The notes: generated by a model not told the origin, from the sequence alone. A stretch of DNA of 64,000 nucleotides from Desmonostoc muscorum FACHB-395 (GCF_014698035.1 NZ_JACJSF010000011.1:103144-167143), one strand, 5' to 3'; numbered from the stretch's first letter, positions 19,024-29,322 are shown. Translations and numbers: made by a program.

Positions 19024-20475
19024 TTAATTTCCCCTCTTCTCTTGCCGTTCTTTGAGTTTTAACATCATTTCTGCGTGCATCTCGCGGGTAATTGGGTAAA
19101 AATACGTTAAAACTAAGCCACAAAGCAAACAAACGGTAGGTATCGGCCCAACAGCAACGCGAATAGCAAACAGTGCCGATTCTGGTTGGATAGGTAGTGG
19201 ACTTCCGGCTACGGATTCTTTGAAACCTGATACTTGCAAAGCATTTCCTACCAAAAACAGTCCGAAAGCTAAACCAAATTTTTGTAGCAAAACCATGAAG
19301 CCATAAAAAATGCCTTCTCTGCGTTGTCCAGTTTGCAGTTCATCTAATTCAATTACATCTGGAATCATCGACCAGGGAATCAGATAAGCTGTGGATACAC
19401 CAATACCTGCCATCACAGCCATCACATACATCAAAACTATTTGACCAGGCTGTAAGAAAAATAGTCCGGCAGCAGCTATTATCCACAAACTCATTCCCAG
19501 AAAATAAACAACTTTTTTCCCGACTTTTTTACTCAACTCACCCCAGACAAATAGCATCAGCAGGGCAGTTGCTTGGACTGCAATCAGCACTGTGGGCACA
19601 TCTGATTCTTTAAGGGCCATACAATTGACTACAAAATAGGGAATAATGCTGGCTGTAATCTGCACACCTAGCCAAGAAAAAAGATATATACCAATAACAA
19701 ATAAAAAAGGTCGGTTGCTGAAGACTATTTTTAGCTGTTCGCCGAAGGGGAGAGATGCAGGTTCCTCGGTTTGGATGCGTTTAGCCTCAAAAGCCAAGAT
19801 GCGATCGCGAACTCCAAAAACGCAGCAATATAATCCTAAAATCGAAATTACAGTACAAACTGCTGCTAAAACGAGATATGCTTGTTGGCGATCGCTAATT
19901 TTGATAAAAATAATTAGCGCTAAAATTAATGACAAAATGCTGCCACCAATGGAAAATGTAAAGCGATAGCTGTTAAGGCTGGTACGTTCGTCGTAATCTT
20001 GAGTTAGTTCTGGAGTCATTGCCGTATAAGGCAAATTCACAACCGTGTAAAACGCTTGAGATAGAATCCCAATCGCTACGTAATACCAGAACAACGGCCA
20101 AATATTCTCACTCTGATTTGCACTAAATTGCGGTACAATCCATTGCAAGAAGAATAAAATTCCAAAAGGGATTGCTCCATAAAACATCCAAGGAAGACGA
20201 CGGCCCCAACGCCGAGATTTCGTTTTATCAGTCAGGAATCCCACAAGAGGATCATTTACGCCATCCCAGATTTTGCCAATCATCAAAATAGTGCCAGCTA
20301 AACCCGCAGGGATACCAGCGACATTGGTAAAGAAAATCAGCAGATAAAACACAGAGATATTGGCAGTAATTGCCGGGCCTAAATCCCCTGCACCATAAGC
20401 CAGTTTTGTTTTTAAGTCGAGTTTTTCACTAAGAATATCTCGTTGGGCATCGCCATCAGCAGCATAATCTTTCAT
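19024..20475 (-). CDS. GPH-family (MFS_2) sugar:cation symporter
   Basis: 483 residues with about twelve membrane helices. The N-terminal LAYGAGDLGPAI, the FLTDKTKSRRWGRR loop between helices 2 and 3 and the RTSLNSYRFTF segment are typical of glycoside-pentoside-hexuronide:cation symporters. These plasma-membrane carriers import sugars or related compounds with H+ or Na+. The substrate is not evident. Start ATG at 20475; the next gene upstream diverges from it. Confidence 0.88.
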   Translation of the reverse strand: MKDYAADGDAQRDILSEKLDLKTKLAYGAGDLGPAITANISVFYLLIFFTNVAGIPAGLAGTILMIGKIWDGVNDPLVGFLTDKTKSRRWGRRLPWMFYGAIPFGILFFLQWIVPQFSANQSENIWPLFWYYVAIGILSQAFYTVVNLPYTAMTPELTQDYDERTSLNSYRFTFSIGGSILSLILALIIFIKISDRQQAYLVLAAVCTVISILGLYCCVFGVRDRILAFEAKRIQTEEPASLPFGEQLKIVFSNRPFLFVIGIYLFSWLGVQITASIIPYFVVNCMALKESDVPTVLIAVQATALLMLFVWGELSKKVGKKVVYFLGMSLWIIAAAGLFFLQPGQIVLMYVMAVMAGIGVSTAYLIPWSMIPDVIELDELQTGQRREGIFYGFMVLLQKFGLAFGLFLVGNALQVSGFKESVAGSPLPIQPESALFAIRVAVGPIPTVCLLCGLVLTYFYPITREMHAEMMLKLKERQEKRGN

Positions 20476-20552
20476 AATAACTTGCGCTCATACTAAAATA
20501 AAAAGTTTGCGATTGCCTTCAATACTAGCCATCTACCACTTCCGTTAGACTT

Positions 20553-21068
20553 ATGCCAGACCTTTACGTTTCTTGGTCAGATTATCACCAAAAAATTGAA
20601 CAACTGGCTATCCAGATTTATCAATCCAGTTGGGAATTTAACCAGATTATCTGTCTTGCCAGAGGAGGATTAAGAGTTGGAGATATTCTCTCCCGGATAT
20701 ACCAGCAACCACTGGCAATCTTAGCAACCTCATCTTACAGTGGCGTTGGTAAGCAAGAAAGAAGTAATTTAATTTTCTCCCGCCACTTGACAATGACTGC
20801 CGAAAAGTTAGGTTCGCGCATTCTTTTAGTAGATGACTTAGTAGACTCTGGGATCACACTCCAACAGACTATACCTTGGCTCAAGCAAAATACTGATTCC
20901 CCAATTGAGGAAATTCGCACCGCCGTTCTTTGGTATAAAGCCTGTTCAGTTATAGCACCCGATTATTATGTCGATTACTTGGCTGACAACCCCTGGATTC
21001 ATCAACCCTTTGAACGCTATGAAAATTTGAACCCCGCAGAGCTTGCCACTAAGGTCAGTCCGTGTTGA
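20553..21068 (+). CDS. Phosphoribosyltransferase-domain protein
   Basis: 171 residues of the purine PRTase fold. The PRPP loop VDDLVDSGITL is at 93-103, and CLARGGLRVGDIL near 34-46 supplies the PPi-binding turn. The C-terminal hood (DYYVDYLADNPWIHQPFE) resembles xanthine/guanine-type enzymes. It may salvage a purine base or act on a related substrate; the exact base cannot be read from the sequence. It starts 77 bp from the divergent symporter gene. Confidence 0.85.
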   Translation: MPDLYVSWSDYHQKIEQLAIQIYQSSWEFNQIICLARGGLRVGDILSRIYQQPLAILATSSYSGVGKQERSNLIFSRHLTMTAEKLGSRILLVDDLVDSGITLQQTIPWLKQNTDSPIEEIRTAVLWYKACSVIAPDYYVDYLADNPWIHQPFERYENLNPAELATKVSPC

Positions 21069-21227
21069 TAAATACTTAGTAGCGCTACGTAGAATTCAAA
21101 ATTAAGAATTCAAAAGTTTATGGAGCGAGCTTTTTTGACTCACCAGATTTATTACTATATTTTGCCAAAATTGGCACATTTACCCCTAAATATGTATGGT
21201 GTTATTTACCTGACTCATTGTTAAAGA

Positions 21228-22349
21228 ATGACAAACGATATTTCGCACAAACGGAACCTTCACCGATTTGACCCTGTTGCGTATCTAGTAATTGGAAAAC
21301 TTGGTCTTTCTCCTCTAACTTTCGGGCTGTTGGCAGCACTTACCGCTACTGTAGTTTATTTGTTTACTGCATGGATAAGTGATACGCTGTGGTCTAAGCA
21401 GGGACAGATGGGGTTACTTAAAGACTGGATTCCCTGGTTAGTAGGACTTTTCATTAATCCAGTAACATTGGGATATTACTTATGGAGTTTTCAAGCAATC
21501 GATAAAGTAATTCAAGACCTGGAAAAATCTGACGTATTAGAAATAGACAAATTTCAGATTGATCAATTTGTTATTAACCTCTATTCCCAAAAATGGCGAC
21601 AACTATCTGCACTTGCCAGCGCTCTCTTTTTCAGCACTATTGTTTTTATCATCAGACCTAGATTAGAAGAGAGTTGGACTAGCTCTAGTTTTCTACCAGG
21701 ACTTACCATTACGATCGCCACATTTGCAGTCGTATATATGGGTAGTATACTTGTCATTAATTTGATTACAAATATTTGGATTTTCTATAGAATTTTAGGA
21801 AACAAGGATCTTGATATTAATCCTCTTCATCCCGATCGGTGTGGTGGTCTGCGATGTCTCAGTGATTATTCGCTTAAAACTGCCTATCTAGTTGCTGTTT
21901 TGGGTATCTGGATTGGCGTAATTGAGTATCAAGTAATTACACAAGATGTCGGAAAAGGATTCTGGTTTGTTCATCTGGTAATTCCATTGTATATTTTTCT
22001 ATCAATGGGATGTTTTTTTGGGCCATTGCTGGCAGCAAATAGCGGTATGAAAAGAGCTAAAGAAAAGTCTTTAGATAAAATTGCTCGGCAGTTCCGAGCA
22101 GATTATTCGGGGATTTATACTAGTCTGGCTGAAGACACAGAAGCTTTCAAGAAAAAATCTGAAAAAATTCAGCAGCTACGTGCCTTGTACACTATGACTG
22201 ATGAGTTGCCCGTTTGGCCCTTCGATGTCAAAACTTTCCGCCGATATCTCCTAACTGTGCCTACTCCTCTTATTGGTATCCTAAGTGGCATATTTAAAAA
22301 CTTGTTGATAAATCTACTAAAGCAACAGAATATCAAGCTTGGTGGGTAA
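21228..22349 (+). CDS. Integral membrane protein of unknown function
   Basis: 373 residues with about six membrane segments (near 32-50, 67-85, 125-141, 155-185, 217-235, 247-270). A loop motif LHPDRCGGLRCL (about 198-209) resembles the HPD-x-x-GGL loop seen in several uncharacterised bacterial membrane proteins. The C-terminal 80 residues are charged and may form a coiled coil (KKKSEKIQQLRALY). No catalytic residues recognised. It is on the same strand as the PRTase but separated by 159 bp, and is convergent with the topoisomerase. Confidence 0.7.
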   Translation: MTNDISHKRNLHRFDPVAYLVIGKLGLSPLTFGLLAALTATVVYLFTAWISDTLWSKQGQMGLLKDWIPWLVGLFINPVTLGYYLWSFQAIDKVIQDLEKSDVLEIDKFQIDQFVINLYSQKWRQLSALASALFFSTIVFIIRPRLEESWTSSSFLPGLTITIATFAVVYMGSILVINLITNIWIFYRILGNKDLDINPLHPDRCGGLRCLSDYSLKTAYLVAVLGIWIGVIEYQVITQDVGKGFWFVHLVIPLYIFLSMGCFFGPLLAANSGMKRAKEKSLDKIARQFRADYSGIYTSLAEDTEAFKKKSEKIQQLRALYTMTDELPVWPFDVKTFRRYLLTVPTPLIGILSGIFKNLLINLLKQQNIKLGG

Positions 22350-22412
22350 AGGCGTTATCAGATAAAACTCAAATTTATTTGTCTAGCGGTGAAATGAGCC
22401 GGATAGCTTTAG

Positions 22413-24581
22413 TTAAGTTTTTGATATCTCCCCAAACTTAGGACTCCACCACCCTTTTGGCGTACTGAAATAAGCTACATCTTTATGTTTCGTATCTTTA
22501 CGGGATTGTGCGTTAGAACATCGCAACATTGTCTTACTCTGCCCCTCCTTAATATAACTGTACTCCTCTAGAGGTTTCTTACATACCGGGCAGGGATATG
22601 CCGTCATCTTCACGGGAGGCTTTTGTTGATTTTCAGCTTGGACAGTTTTAGCTTGTGGTGGCTGCCAAGTTTTGTTAAAGTCGCTCCAAAATAGCACGAC
22701 ATTTTCACAGCCTTTTGTGCATTTGAGGAAATATTTCTTTTTAACTTTACTACTCGGAATTTTAGAGAGAAAATTTTTGCATTCAGGGCATCGCGTTCTG
22801 GAAGTTTCATATTTGCGCTCACTTATCACATTAGCTTTACCTGTTGGGGAACTCGCAACTACAGTCTTAGCTTTGGATAGTGCTGGTACAAAGTAATTCT
22901 GATTCCAACTAGTTAAATAATGCTGCCAAGAGTTTTTTCCTTCGGAAATTGCATCAAGGGCATCCTCCATTTTTGCTGTGAATTCTGCCTCTAGTAAATC
23001 TGGTAGTGCTTTGAGCAAAAATGCATCAACTTCTAACCCTAACGCTGTCGGTTGCAGATGGTCTTTTTTTAACTCGACATAATTTCGTTTTTTTAAGGTA
23101 GCAACAGTAGGAGCATAAGTACTTGGGCGACCAATTCCTTTACGTTCCATCAGTTGTACTAATTTGGGTTCACTATAACGCGGTGGTGGCTGCGTCTGCT
23201 TCTGCTCATGTCCAGCATTCTCCAGTTTCAATGCTTGTCCCTGTTGTAATGAAGGTAAAATACTATCCTTGCTGAGATTGTTCCAGTAGCGGGCATAACC
23301 GTAAAATTCAATTACTTGCCCTCTAGCTGACCACAGTAGAGAACCAGACTGAGTAATCACCAAAGTTTTACGCAATTGGGCAGCACGACACTGAGAAGCA
23401 ATTGACCGTTTCCAGATCATTACATAAAGATTAAACTCATCATCAGGAAGTTCTAAGCGTAATTGAGCTGAGGGACGAAATACATCCGTTGGACGAATCG
23501 CTTCATGTGCTTCTTGAGCTGATTTGCTACTACGATGCTTGGCGACTTGCTGCGGTACATTCTGCGGATCATTTTGCTCTAACCATTTACGAGCGCTGGT
23601 ACAAAATTCTGGACTCAGCATTACTGAATCTGTTCGCATATATGTGATAAGCCCTGCCTCATAGAGCTTTTGGGCATCAATCATGGTTTTGTCAGGAGCA
23701 AACCTCAGCTTTGAACCAGCTGCTTGCTGAAGGCTGGAAGTTGTAAATGGTGGCGGTGGCTGACGGTTAACTATTTTTCCTTCAAAATGAATCACCTGAT
23801 GAGGATGTCGCTGTGCTTCTTCAACTAAACGTGTAGCCTCTGCTTCGGAAAGAACGCGCTTAGACTCAGGTGTTTCTGGACTATTACCAACCTTTGCATC
23901 ATCATGAGTTTCAGTTTCTTGGTCTGCTGCATCTTTTGCAGAATCCACCGTCCCTTTGTAAAAAGCCCGAAATCCTTCCGCATAATCTACCCAGACACTC
24001 CAGTAATCTTGGGGGACAAAAGCCAGAATTTCGTTTTCTCGCTGACAAATCAGGTGCAACGTCGCGCTTTGGACTCTGCCAACACTCTTAGCGCCGTTAT
24101 TCAATGCCCAAACTAAAGGGCTACCTTTATAACCTACAAGCTTATCTAGGCAATCTCGGCACAACCCAGCACCGATTAAGTTTTGGTCTAGCTTTCTAGG
24201 ATTAGCGATCGCACTCTGTACCGCCGATGCTGTAATCTCAGTATAAATTACTCGTTTCGGTTCCCTTAAACCCAGCGTTTCTTTGAGATGCCAAGCGATT
24301 GTCTCACCTTCCCGGTCTGGGTCAGTTGCTAAGACAACTTCATCAACCTGCTTCACCGCAGACTTGAGCTTCTGGATTGTTTCTTTCGCTCGTTGGTCAC
24401 GCGGAACGTAATTGCACCTTACATTACTGCCGTCCATGACGAAGCCCAAGGAATCGTCCCCTTCATTGCTGAGTTCTCGGATGTGGCCACAACTGGCTAA
24501 AACTTTCCAATCCGAACCCAGAATTTGACTGAGTTTTTTGACTTTTCCGGGAGACTCGACCACAAGCAGGCGTTTGATCAT
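22413..24581 (-). CDS. Type IA DNA topoisomerase paralogue
   Basis: 722 residues. The Toprim domain has VVESPGK with E9 and DPDREGE at 87-93; the active-site Tyr is Y314 in LITYMRTDS; GIGRPSTYAPT is at 482-492. Two C-terminal zinc-ribbon-like Cys clusters follow (C598, C601, C621, C625; and C664, C667, C688). The enzyme relaxes negative supercoils through a covalent Tyr-DNA link. The strand-gate region reads LVGYKGSPLVWALNNGAKSV, where main TopA proteins have a GYxxSPLLW and LSAGRVQS, and the protein is shorter than typical cyanobacterial TopA, so it is probably a second, accessory copy. An acidic insertion (about 212-240) is present. Confidence 0.9.
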   Translation of the reverse strand: MIKRLLVVESPGKVKKLSQILGSDWKVLASCGHIRELSNEGDDSLGFVMDGSNVRCNYVPRDQRAKETIQKLKSAVKQVDEVVLATDPDREGETIAWHLKETLGLREPKRVIYTEITASAVQSAIANPRKLDQNLIGAGLCRDCLDKLVGYKGSPLVWALNNGAKSVGRVQSATLHLICQRENEILAFVPQDYWSVWVDYAEGFRAFYKGTVDSAKDAADQETETHDDAKVGNSPETPESKRVLSEAEATRLVEEAQRHPHQVIHFEGKIVNRQPPPPFTTSSLQQAAGSKLRFAPDKTMIDAQKLYEAGLITYMRTDSVMLSPEFCTSARKWLEQNDPQNVPQQVAKHRSSKSAQEAHEAIRPTDVFRPSAQLRLELPDDEFNLYVMIWKRSIASQCRAAQLRKTLVITQSGSLLWSARGQVIEFYGYARYWNNLSKDSILPSLQQGQALKLENAGHEQKQTQPPPRYSEPKLVQLMERKGIGRPSTYAPTVATLKKRNYVELKKDHLQPTALGLEVDAFLLKALPDLLEAEFTAKMEDALDAISEGKNSWQHYLTSWNQNYFVPALSKAKTVVASSPTGKANVISERKYETSRTRCPECKNFLSKIPSSKVKKKYFLKCTKGCENVVLFWSDFNKTWQPPQAKTVQAENQQKPPVKMTAYPCPVCKKPLEEYSYIKEGQSKTMLRCSNAQSRKDTKHKDVAYFSTPKGWWSPKFGEISKT

Positions 24582-26031
24582 AGCAACTGCATTCTAGATT
24601 TTGAGCAATAGACTGGCAATTGCAATTAGCGATCGCCTATCTTTGTCATCTGGATTTTCTAGAATACTGTACCAAAAAGCTTTGGAAATTGCTCAACTCA
24701 GTTTAGAAGTAAATCATCTCAACACTATCCATTTATACCTTTGTATAACTGTTGCTTCTGTCACCTGACGATAATGAACTAATGTGAATTGCGATCGCAA
24801 TCCTTTTGGGCATCTCTGCATCTGTAATTTTGGTAAGCGATCGCGATTATTGCACAGATATGATCTATTACCAGGCGTAGGCTAGCAAGAACCGCAGGTA
24901 TCGCAGCGCTCAAAAATAAAAAGATGTATTTTATCAATCCTTCAAGCATCTTGAGGTCTCCTACTTTGAAAGCCTCGGCTCAAACTTCTTTGTGACTACT
25001 GTCTGCAAAATCTTGACTATAAACTCTGAAAATGTGAAGAACACACTAAGAGGATTTTTTAGCACATAAGTAGGTCGGCAGAAAAATTTACAAGTATGTA
25101 ACAACAAATTAATCATGTTTCAGGCATTCTTCCAAAAAAACTATGTCTGACTCCTTGCATTTTGGTCTTCTTCCTCGAAGAAAGTTTATACCAAAGTCTT
25201 TGTAGACCAAGCTTTTCCCATTTATCAAAACAGAATTTAGAAGTCAGGATTCATCCTTAATTCTGTATGATTGGCGGATAACACAGCGTCTCGTAGAGAT
25301 CATCTTGATTATGACCAGAGTAACGGAAACGTCTTTGTTAGCGTAGCAGGGCGTAGCCCATTCTGATTCCTTCTTCAAACCGATTGCGATTTATTTATCT
25401 TTACATAGTTCACTTTTTTCACGACTATTTACTTACATATTTCTCCTACAATGTAAAGAGTATGCAAAGATACTTTTTGAAGTATAGACATACAAGCAAA
25501 CTTCAGTATTTAGTTAGTATCAGGTTATTTAAATGTTCTCTCTTTTTAAGCTAGACACCCACAGTCAATAGCCCACAACGAGGGGATAAAAATAACCTTC
25601 TGTATCAAGAGTTAACTGTTCCCTATTTTCAAGACACTAGGATTTACGCATTGACAAAAAAATTAAAGTATGAAGTGTGATTTTCAGGCATTTAAGCTTG
25701 ATTTTGTGATGTTTTTGCAAGAATGCCTAAGTTGGGGCTGCGCCTACGGTATTTAATCAAGGATGCTTGTAAAAAGCCTGAAATGAACTATTTGAGTTCA
25801 TGCACAAAGTCATTAATTTGTACAGTGCATGAGATTTTGATATGTAGATAGGTGCTAGTTGCAATCTGCTCAACAGTGTGGATTTTCAAGAAAAATTACT
25901 GTCCCTCCAGAGGGAAATCAAAATATGTCGAAAGTATCAACTCTCGGCGGGTTTTTGTGTTCTAAAACAGTACTAATTCAGGGCTGAGAAATTTAAATTT
26001 ACGGGAATATCGATTAAGAAAGGTAAAAGTT
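24582..26031. other. Gene-free region, 1.45 kb, upstream of RTX gene
   Basis: No convincing ORF in six frames. It holds several HIP1 sites, a perfect 8-bp inverted repeat TCATGCAC/GTGCATGA at 25798-25832, a stem AGGCATT/AATGCCT at 25686-25728 with an inner CTTG/CAAG pair, a degenerate dispersed repeat near 25338-25363 and a stretch resembling an IS end near 25642-25656. It may be a long regulatory leader for the RTX gene or debris. Confidence 0.6.
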
Positions 26032-28176
26032 ATGACAAATATCATTGGAACTAACAGTAATGATACTCTACTGGGCAGTAATGACGCTGACATAATTAAC
26101 AGTAAAGTAGGCAACGATACCATTACAGCTCAACAGGGCGATGACACTCTGACTGGTGGTGGCGGCAAGGATAAATTTATTTACAACTTGGGTGATGGGA
26201 CTGATACTATTACTGATTTTGGTGGCATAGGTAAAGGAACAAACCCGACAGCAGCAGTTATTGCCGAAGTGGATACGATCAAATTCCAGGGTGCTGATTT
26301 GACTGCCCAAAATCTGTTGCTTACCCAGAATGGTAACAATCTGGAAATTACCTTTGATGGGGTTGCTAATACCAAAACGATTCTAAAAAACTTCAAATTA
26401 GAAAACCTCGATAACCTGAAAGCTTCTGGAAACAGACCAGCTATTGGTAATATCCTGTTTGATGGGCAAACTAGCATCACCGATAGTTTTGATGTCTTTG
26501 ATGCCAACTCCACTGCAACTAGCGTGTTCAACAAGAACACGGTGACTTTCCTCAATGACCTCGACAACAACGTTACAGGTTTAGATAACTCAAATGATGT
26601 CATCAATGGTCAGGGCGGGAATGACCGCATCGACGGCAAGAGTGGCAACGACTTGCTGCGGGGTGGTACGGGAAATGATACTCTCATTGGCGGTGCGGGG
26701 AACGACACCCTTATTGGTGATACTGGCAATGATTCCCTCGACGGTGGTGCTGGTAATGACTTGCTACGGGGTGGTGCAGGGAACAATATCCTCAACGGTG
26801 GTGCTGGTGACGATAACTTGAATGTTGACTCTTCAGCAGGCAATAATCTCTTGTCTGGTGGCGATGGCAATGATAGTCTCTCGGCATTAGGGGACTATGA
26901 AGGTAATGTGGTGTCTGGTAATAACACTCTCAAGGGTGGCGCTGGTAACGATACCTTGATTGCTGACGGTTCCGCAGGCGATAACTTACTGGATGGTTCC
27001 AATGGCAATGATTATCTCTCTGCCTCTAGTGGCTACTACGACCCTAGAGTGTCTGGCAATAACACCCTCAACGGAGGCGTTGGTAACGATACCTTGAGTG
27101 CCTTACTTTCAACAGGTAAGAACTTCCTAGATGGTGGTGATAATAACGATTATCTCTCTATCAATCTTTCCTCTGGTAATAACACCCTCAACGGTGGTGC
27201 TGGTGACGATTACTTGAGTGCTAATATTTCAACAGGCAATAATCTGCTGTCTGGTGGCGATGGCAATGACTCTCTCTTTGCCTCAGAATTTGAGGGCTAT
27301 AGGTTTGATAACACTTCAGGCAATAACACCCTTAACGGTGGCGCTGGTAGCGATTACTTAAATGTTAACTATTCACGAGGCAATAATCTGCTTTCTGGTG
27401 GAGATGGCAATGATTCTCTCTCCGGTTCTAGCTACGGCCGCGGCTTCGGAGGAGCTTTTTATAACACTACTGGAAATAACACCCTCAACGGTGGTGCTGG
27501 TGACGATAATTTGAATGTTGATTATTCAACGGGCAATAATCTACTCAATGGAGATAATGGCAATGATTATCTCTCAGCCTCTGGCTACGAATACGACAAT
27601 TCCGGCGACGAAAAAGGAGTTTATCGCAGGGCATCAGGCAATAATACGCTCAACGGTGGCGCTGGTGCTGATAAATTGATTGTTGATTATTCAACAGGCA
27701 ATAACTTACTCTTGGGGGGTGATGATAATGATTACATCTCTGCATTTGGCGCATTAGGGAATAATACCCTTAGCGGTGGTAATGGAGATGACACCCTCAA
27801 AGGTGGCAATGGAAATGATATCCTGACAGGTAGTTTTGGTAATGATATCCTAACAGGTGGTTTTGGCAATGATACCTTTGTTTTCAATGGCTTTAATCAA
27901 GGTATTGATCGTCTTTATGACTTCAACGTAACTAATGACCGGATTCAGGTATCGGCTGCTGATTTTGGTGGCGGGTTATCAATAGGTTCACTTCAGCAAA
28001 ATCAGTTTATCGTTGGAACATCTGCAACGACAAGCAATCAACGGTTTATCTATGATTTTTCTACAGGTGGACTGTTCTTTGACCAAGATGGCAGTGCATC
28101 TGCTTTTAATCAGGTAAAATTTGCCCAATTATCTGCTGGATTGTCACTAACCAACGACAAAATTATTGTTGCTTAA
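26032..28176 (+). CDS. RTX (hemolysin-type Ca-binding repeat) protein 1
   Basis: 714 residues, almost all Gly/Asp/Asn repeats. Classic GGxGxDxLx nonapeptides occur at 1-50, 190-265 and 575-620, forming calcium-binding beta rolls. Residues about 262-580 instead alternate SGNNTLNGGAGDDxL and STGNNLLSGGDGNDSL blocks with variable Tyr-rich linkers, about six rounds. A non-repetitive C-terminal cap (about 620-714, FVFNGFNQGIDRLYDFN) resembles the serralysin-type end used for type I secretion. AAAGG precedes the ATG by eight bases. There is no signal peptide and no HlyB/HlyD-type genes in the window, so the exporter must be elsewhere. Likely a secreted or cell-surface protein. Confidence 0.9.
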   Translation: MTNIIGTNSNDTLLGSNDADIINSKVGNDTITAQQGDDTLTGGGGKDKFIYNLGDGTDTITDFGGIGKGTNPTAAVIAEVDTIKFQGADLTAQNLLLTQNGNNLEITFDGVANTKTILKNFKLENLDNLKASGNRPAIGNILFDGQTSITDSFDVFDANSTATSVFNKNTVTFLNDLDNNVTGLDNSNDVINGQGGNDRIDGKSGNDLLRGGTGNDTLIGGAGNDTLIGDTGNDSLDGGAGNDLLRGGAGNNILNGGAGDDNLNVDSSAGNNLLSGGDGNDSLSALGDYEGNVVSGNNTLKGGAGNDTLIADGSAGDNLLDGSNGNDYLSASSGYYDPRVSGNNTLNGGVGNDTLSALLSTGKNFLDGGDNNDYLSINLSSGNNTLNGGAGDDYLSANISTGNNLLSGGDGNDSLFASEFEGYRFDNTSGNNTLNGGAGSDYLNVNYSRGNNLLSGGDGNDSLSGSSYGRGFGGAFYNTTGNNTLNGGAGDDNLNVDYSTGNNLLNGDNGNDYLSASGYEYDNSGDEKGVYRRASGNNTLNGGAGADKLIVDYSTGNNLLLGGDDNDYISAFGALGNNTLSGGNGDDTLKGGNGNDILTGSFGNDILTGGFGNDTFVFNGFNQGIDRLYDFNVTNDRIQVSAADFGGGLSIGSLQQNQFIVGTSATTSNQRFIYDFSTGGLFFDQDGSASAFNQVKFAQLSAGLSLTNDKIIVA

Positions 28177-28218
28177 TGATGATTGACACTCTTCCATAAA
28201 TAAACAGCACAGAGAGAT

Positions 28219-28246
28219 TGCGAGGTACTATTTTCAGCACCTCGCA
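28219..28246. terminator. Hairpin between RTX1 and Dus genes
   Basis: TGCGAGGT...ACCTCGCA, a perfect 8-bp stem with a 12-base loop, followed by TTCGTATTT. It lies in the 123-bp gap between convergent genes, suitable as a terminator for the RTX transcript. Confidence 0.6.
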
Positions 28247-28299
28247 TTCGTATTTATAAAGCGTCAAAAATGCCTATTTCAAATAGTTGCCGTAGTTAC

Positions 28300-29322
28300 T
28301 TAAACGCTCAAGGATGGTGCTAGGGCTAAAGTTTTCGTCAGATCGGCAAGGAGAACGCGATCGCATAGGTTAAACAATTCTATCTCGGTCTGCGTCTGTC
28401 GCATCAGCCGAAGGAAATGACCTTCAGTGTCAACACTCAGGGCAATGTAGTTGAGGAACATTTTCAGATAGCCTACACGCGATCGCTCTGGCATAGTTGC
28501 TGCTGTGGGGGTCTGCCATAAACGATCAATATAATTGCGTACTTCTACTAAAGGCACGGGTGCGATCGGCTCAAAACGCAAAGCTTGCCGAATTTGATTA
28601 AAAATCCAAGGATTGCCAATCGCCCAGCGCCCTACCATCACACCAGCTGCGCCCGTTTGAGAAAGCACTTCAATAGCAGTTTTTGCAGAGTTGATATTGC
28701 CATTGGCAAGTACTGGACAATCGACTCGTTTAACCGCTTCAGCAATCAAATCATATCTCACTGCCCCGTGGTACATATCTTTCACTGTGCGACCATGCAA
28801 ACTCAATAAATCAATGTTGTGGCGATTGATTATATCTAGAATTTTGTAAAAGTTATCTGTATTTTCAAAGCCTACGCGCATCTTCACAGTCAAAGGGCGA
28901 TCGTTCACTGCCTGCCGCAATTCTGCTAAAATCCGATCCACTTTTTCTGGTGAGAGCAACAATCCACCCCCAACATTTTTGCGATAGATTCTAGGTGCTG
29001 GACAGCCCATATTCAAATCAACTCCAGCGATATTATAGCGGCAGAGATCAATTGCTGTTCTTACTAAGTCTGGAATGCTTTCGCCAATCATTTGAGCAAA
29101 AACGGGGCGGCCCGTGTCGTTTTCGGTGATTGCTGCCAGAATGTTACGATTGAGCCGTGAGGTATCATTGACGCGGAAATACTCGGTGAAGAAGTAGTCA
29201 GGGCTGCCGTAGTGGGCAATGACCTTCATAAACCAGAGGTTTGTCACATCCTGCATGGGCGCAAGAGCGGTGATGGGTAGGTATGGATAGAGCGATTGGG
29301 GGAGCGATACCTGGGACGACAT
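28300..29322 (-). CDS. tRNA-dihydrouridine synthase (Dus family)
   Basis: 340 residues from the ATG at 29322; a TTG seven codons up is less likely. A flavin TIM barrel with the opening LAPMQDVTN, the catalytic-Cys segment LNMGCPAPRIYRKNVGGGLL, the HGRTVKDMY loop and VLANGNI then GVMVGRWAIGNPW for FMN phosphate binding. It reduces uridine to dihydrouridine in tRNA D loops using NADPH. PAPRIYRKNVGGG differs slightly from the usual PxxxVxxxGxG, but the Cys is present. Which U positions it modifies is not visible. Confidence 0.92.
   Translation of the reverse strand: MSSQVSLPQSLYPYLPITALAPMQDVTNLWFMKVIAHYGSPDYFFTEYFRVNDTSRLNRNILAAITENDTGRPVFAQMIGESIPDLVRTAIDLCRYNIAGVDLNMGCPAPRIYRKNVGGGLLLSPEKVDRILAELRQAVNDRPLTVKMRVGFENTDNFYKILDIINRHNIDLLSLHGRTVKDMYHGAVRYDLIAEAVKRVDCPVLANGNINSAKTAIEVLSQTGAAGVMVGRWAIGNPWIFNQIRQALRFEPIAPVPLVEVRNYIDRLWQTPTAATMPERSRVGYLKMFLNYIALSVDTEGHFLRLMRQTQTEIELFNLCDRVLLADLTKTLALAPSLSV

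Noticed and set aside
25642..25656. IS-end-like GGATTTACGCATTGAC
   Set aside because: No opposite end, target duplication or transposase remnant could be found.
26610..26870. Pro/Ser-rich minus frame opposite RTX1
   Set aside because: A composition shadow of Gly/Asp repeats; similar frames appear opposite RTX2 at 38926-39274 and 40817-41089.
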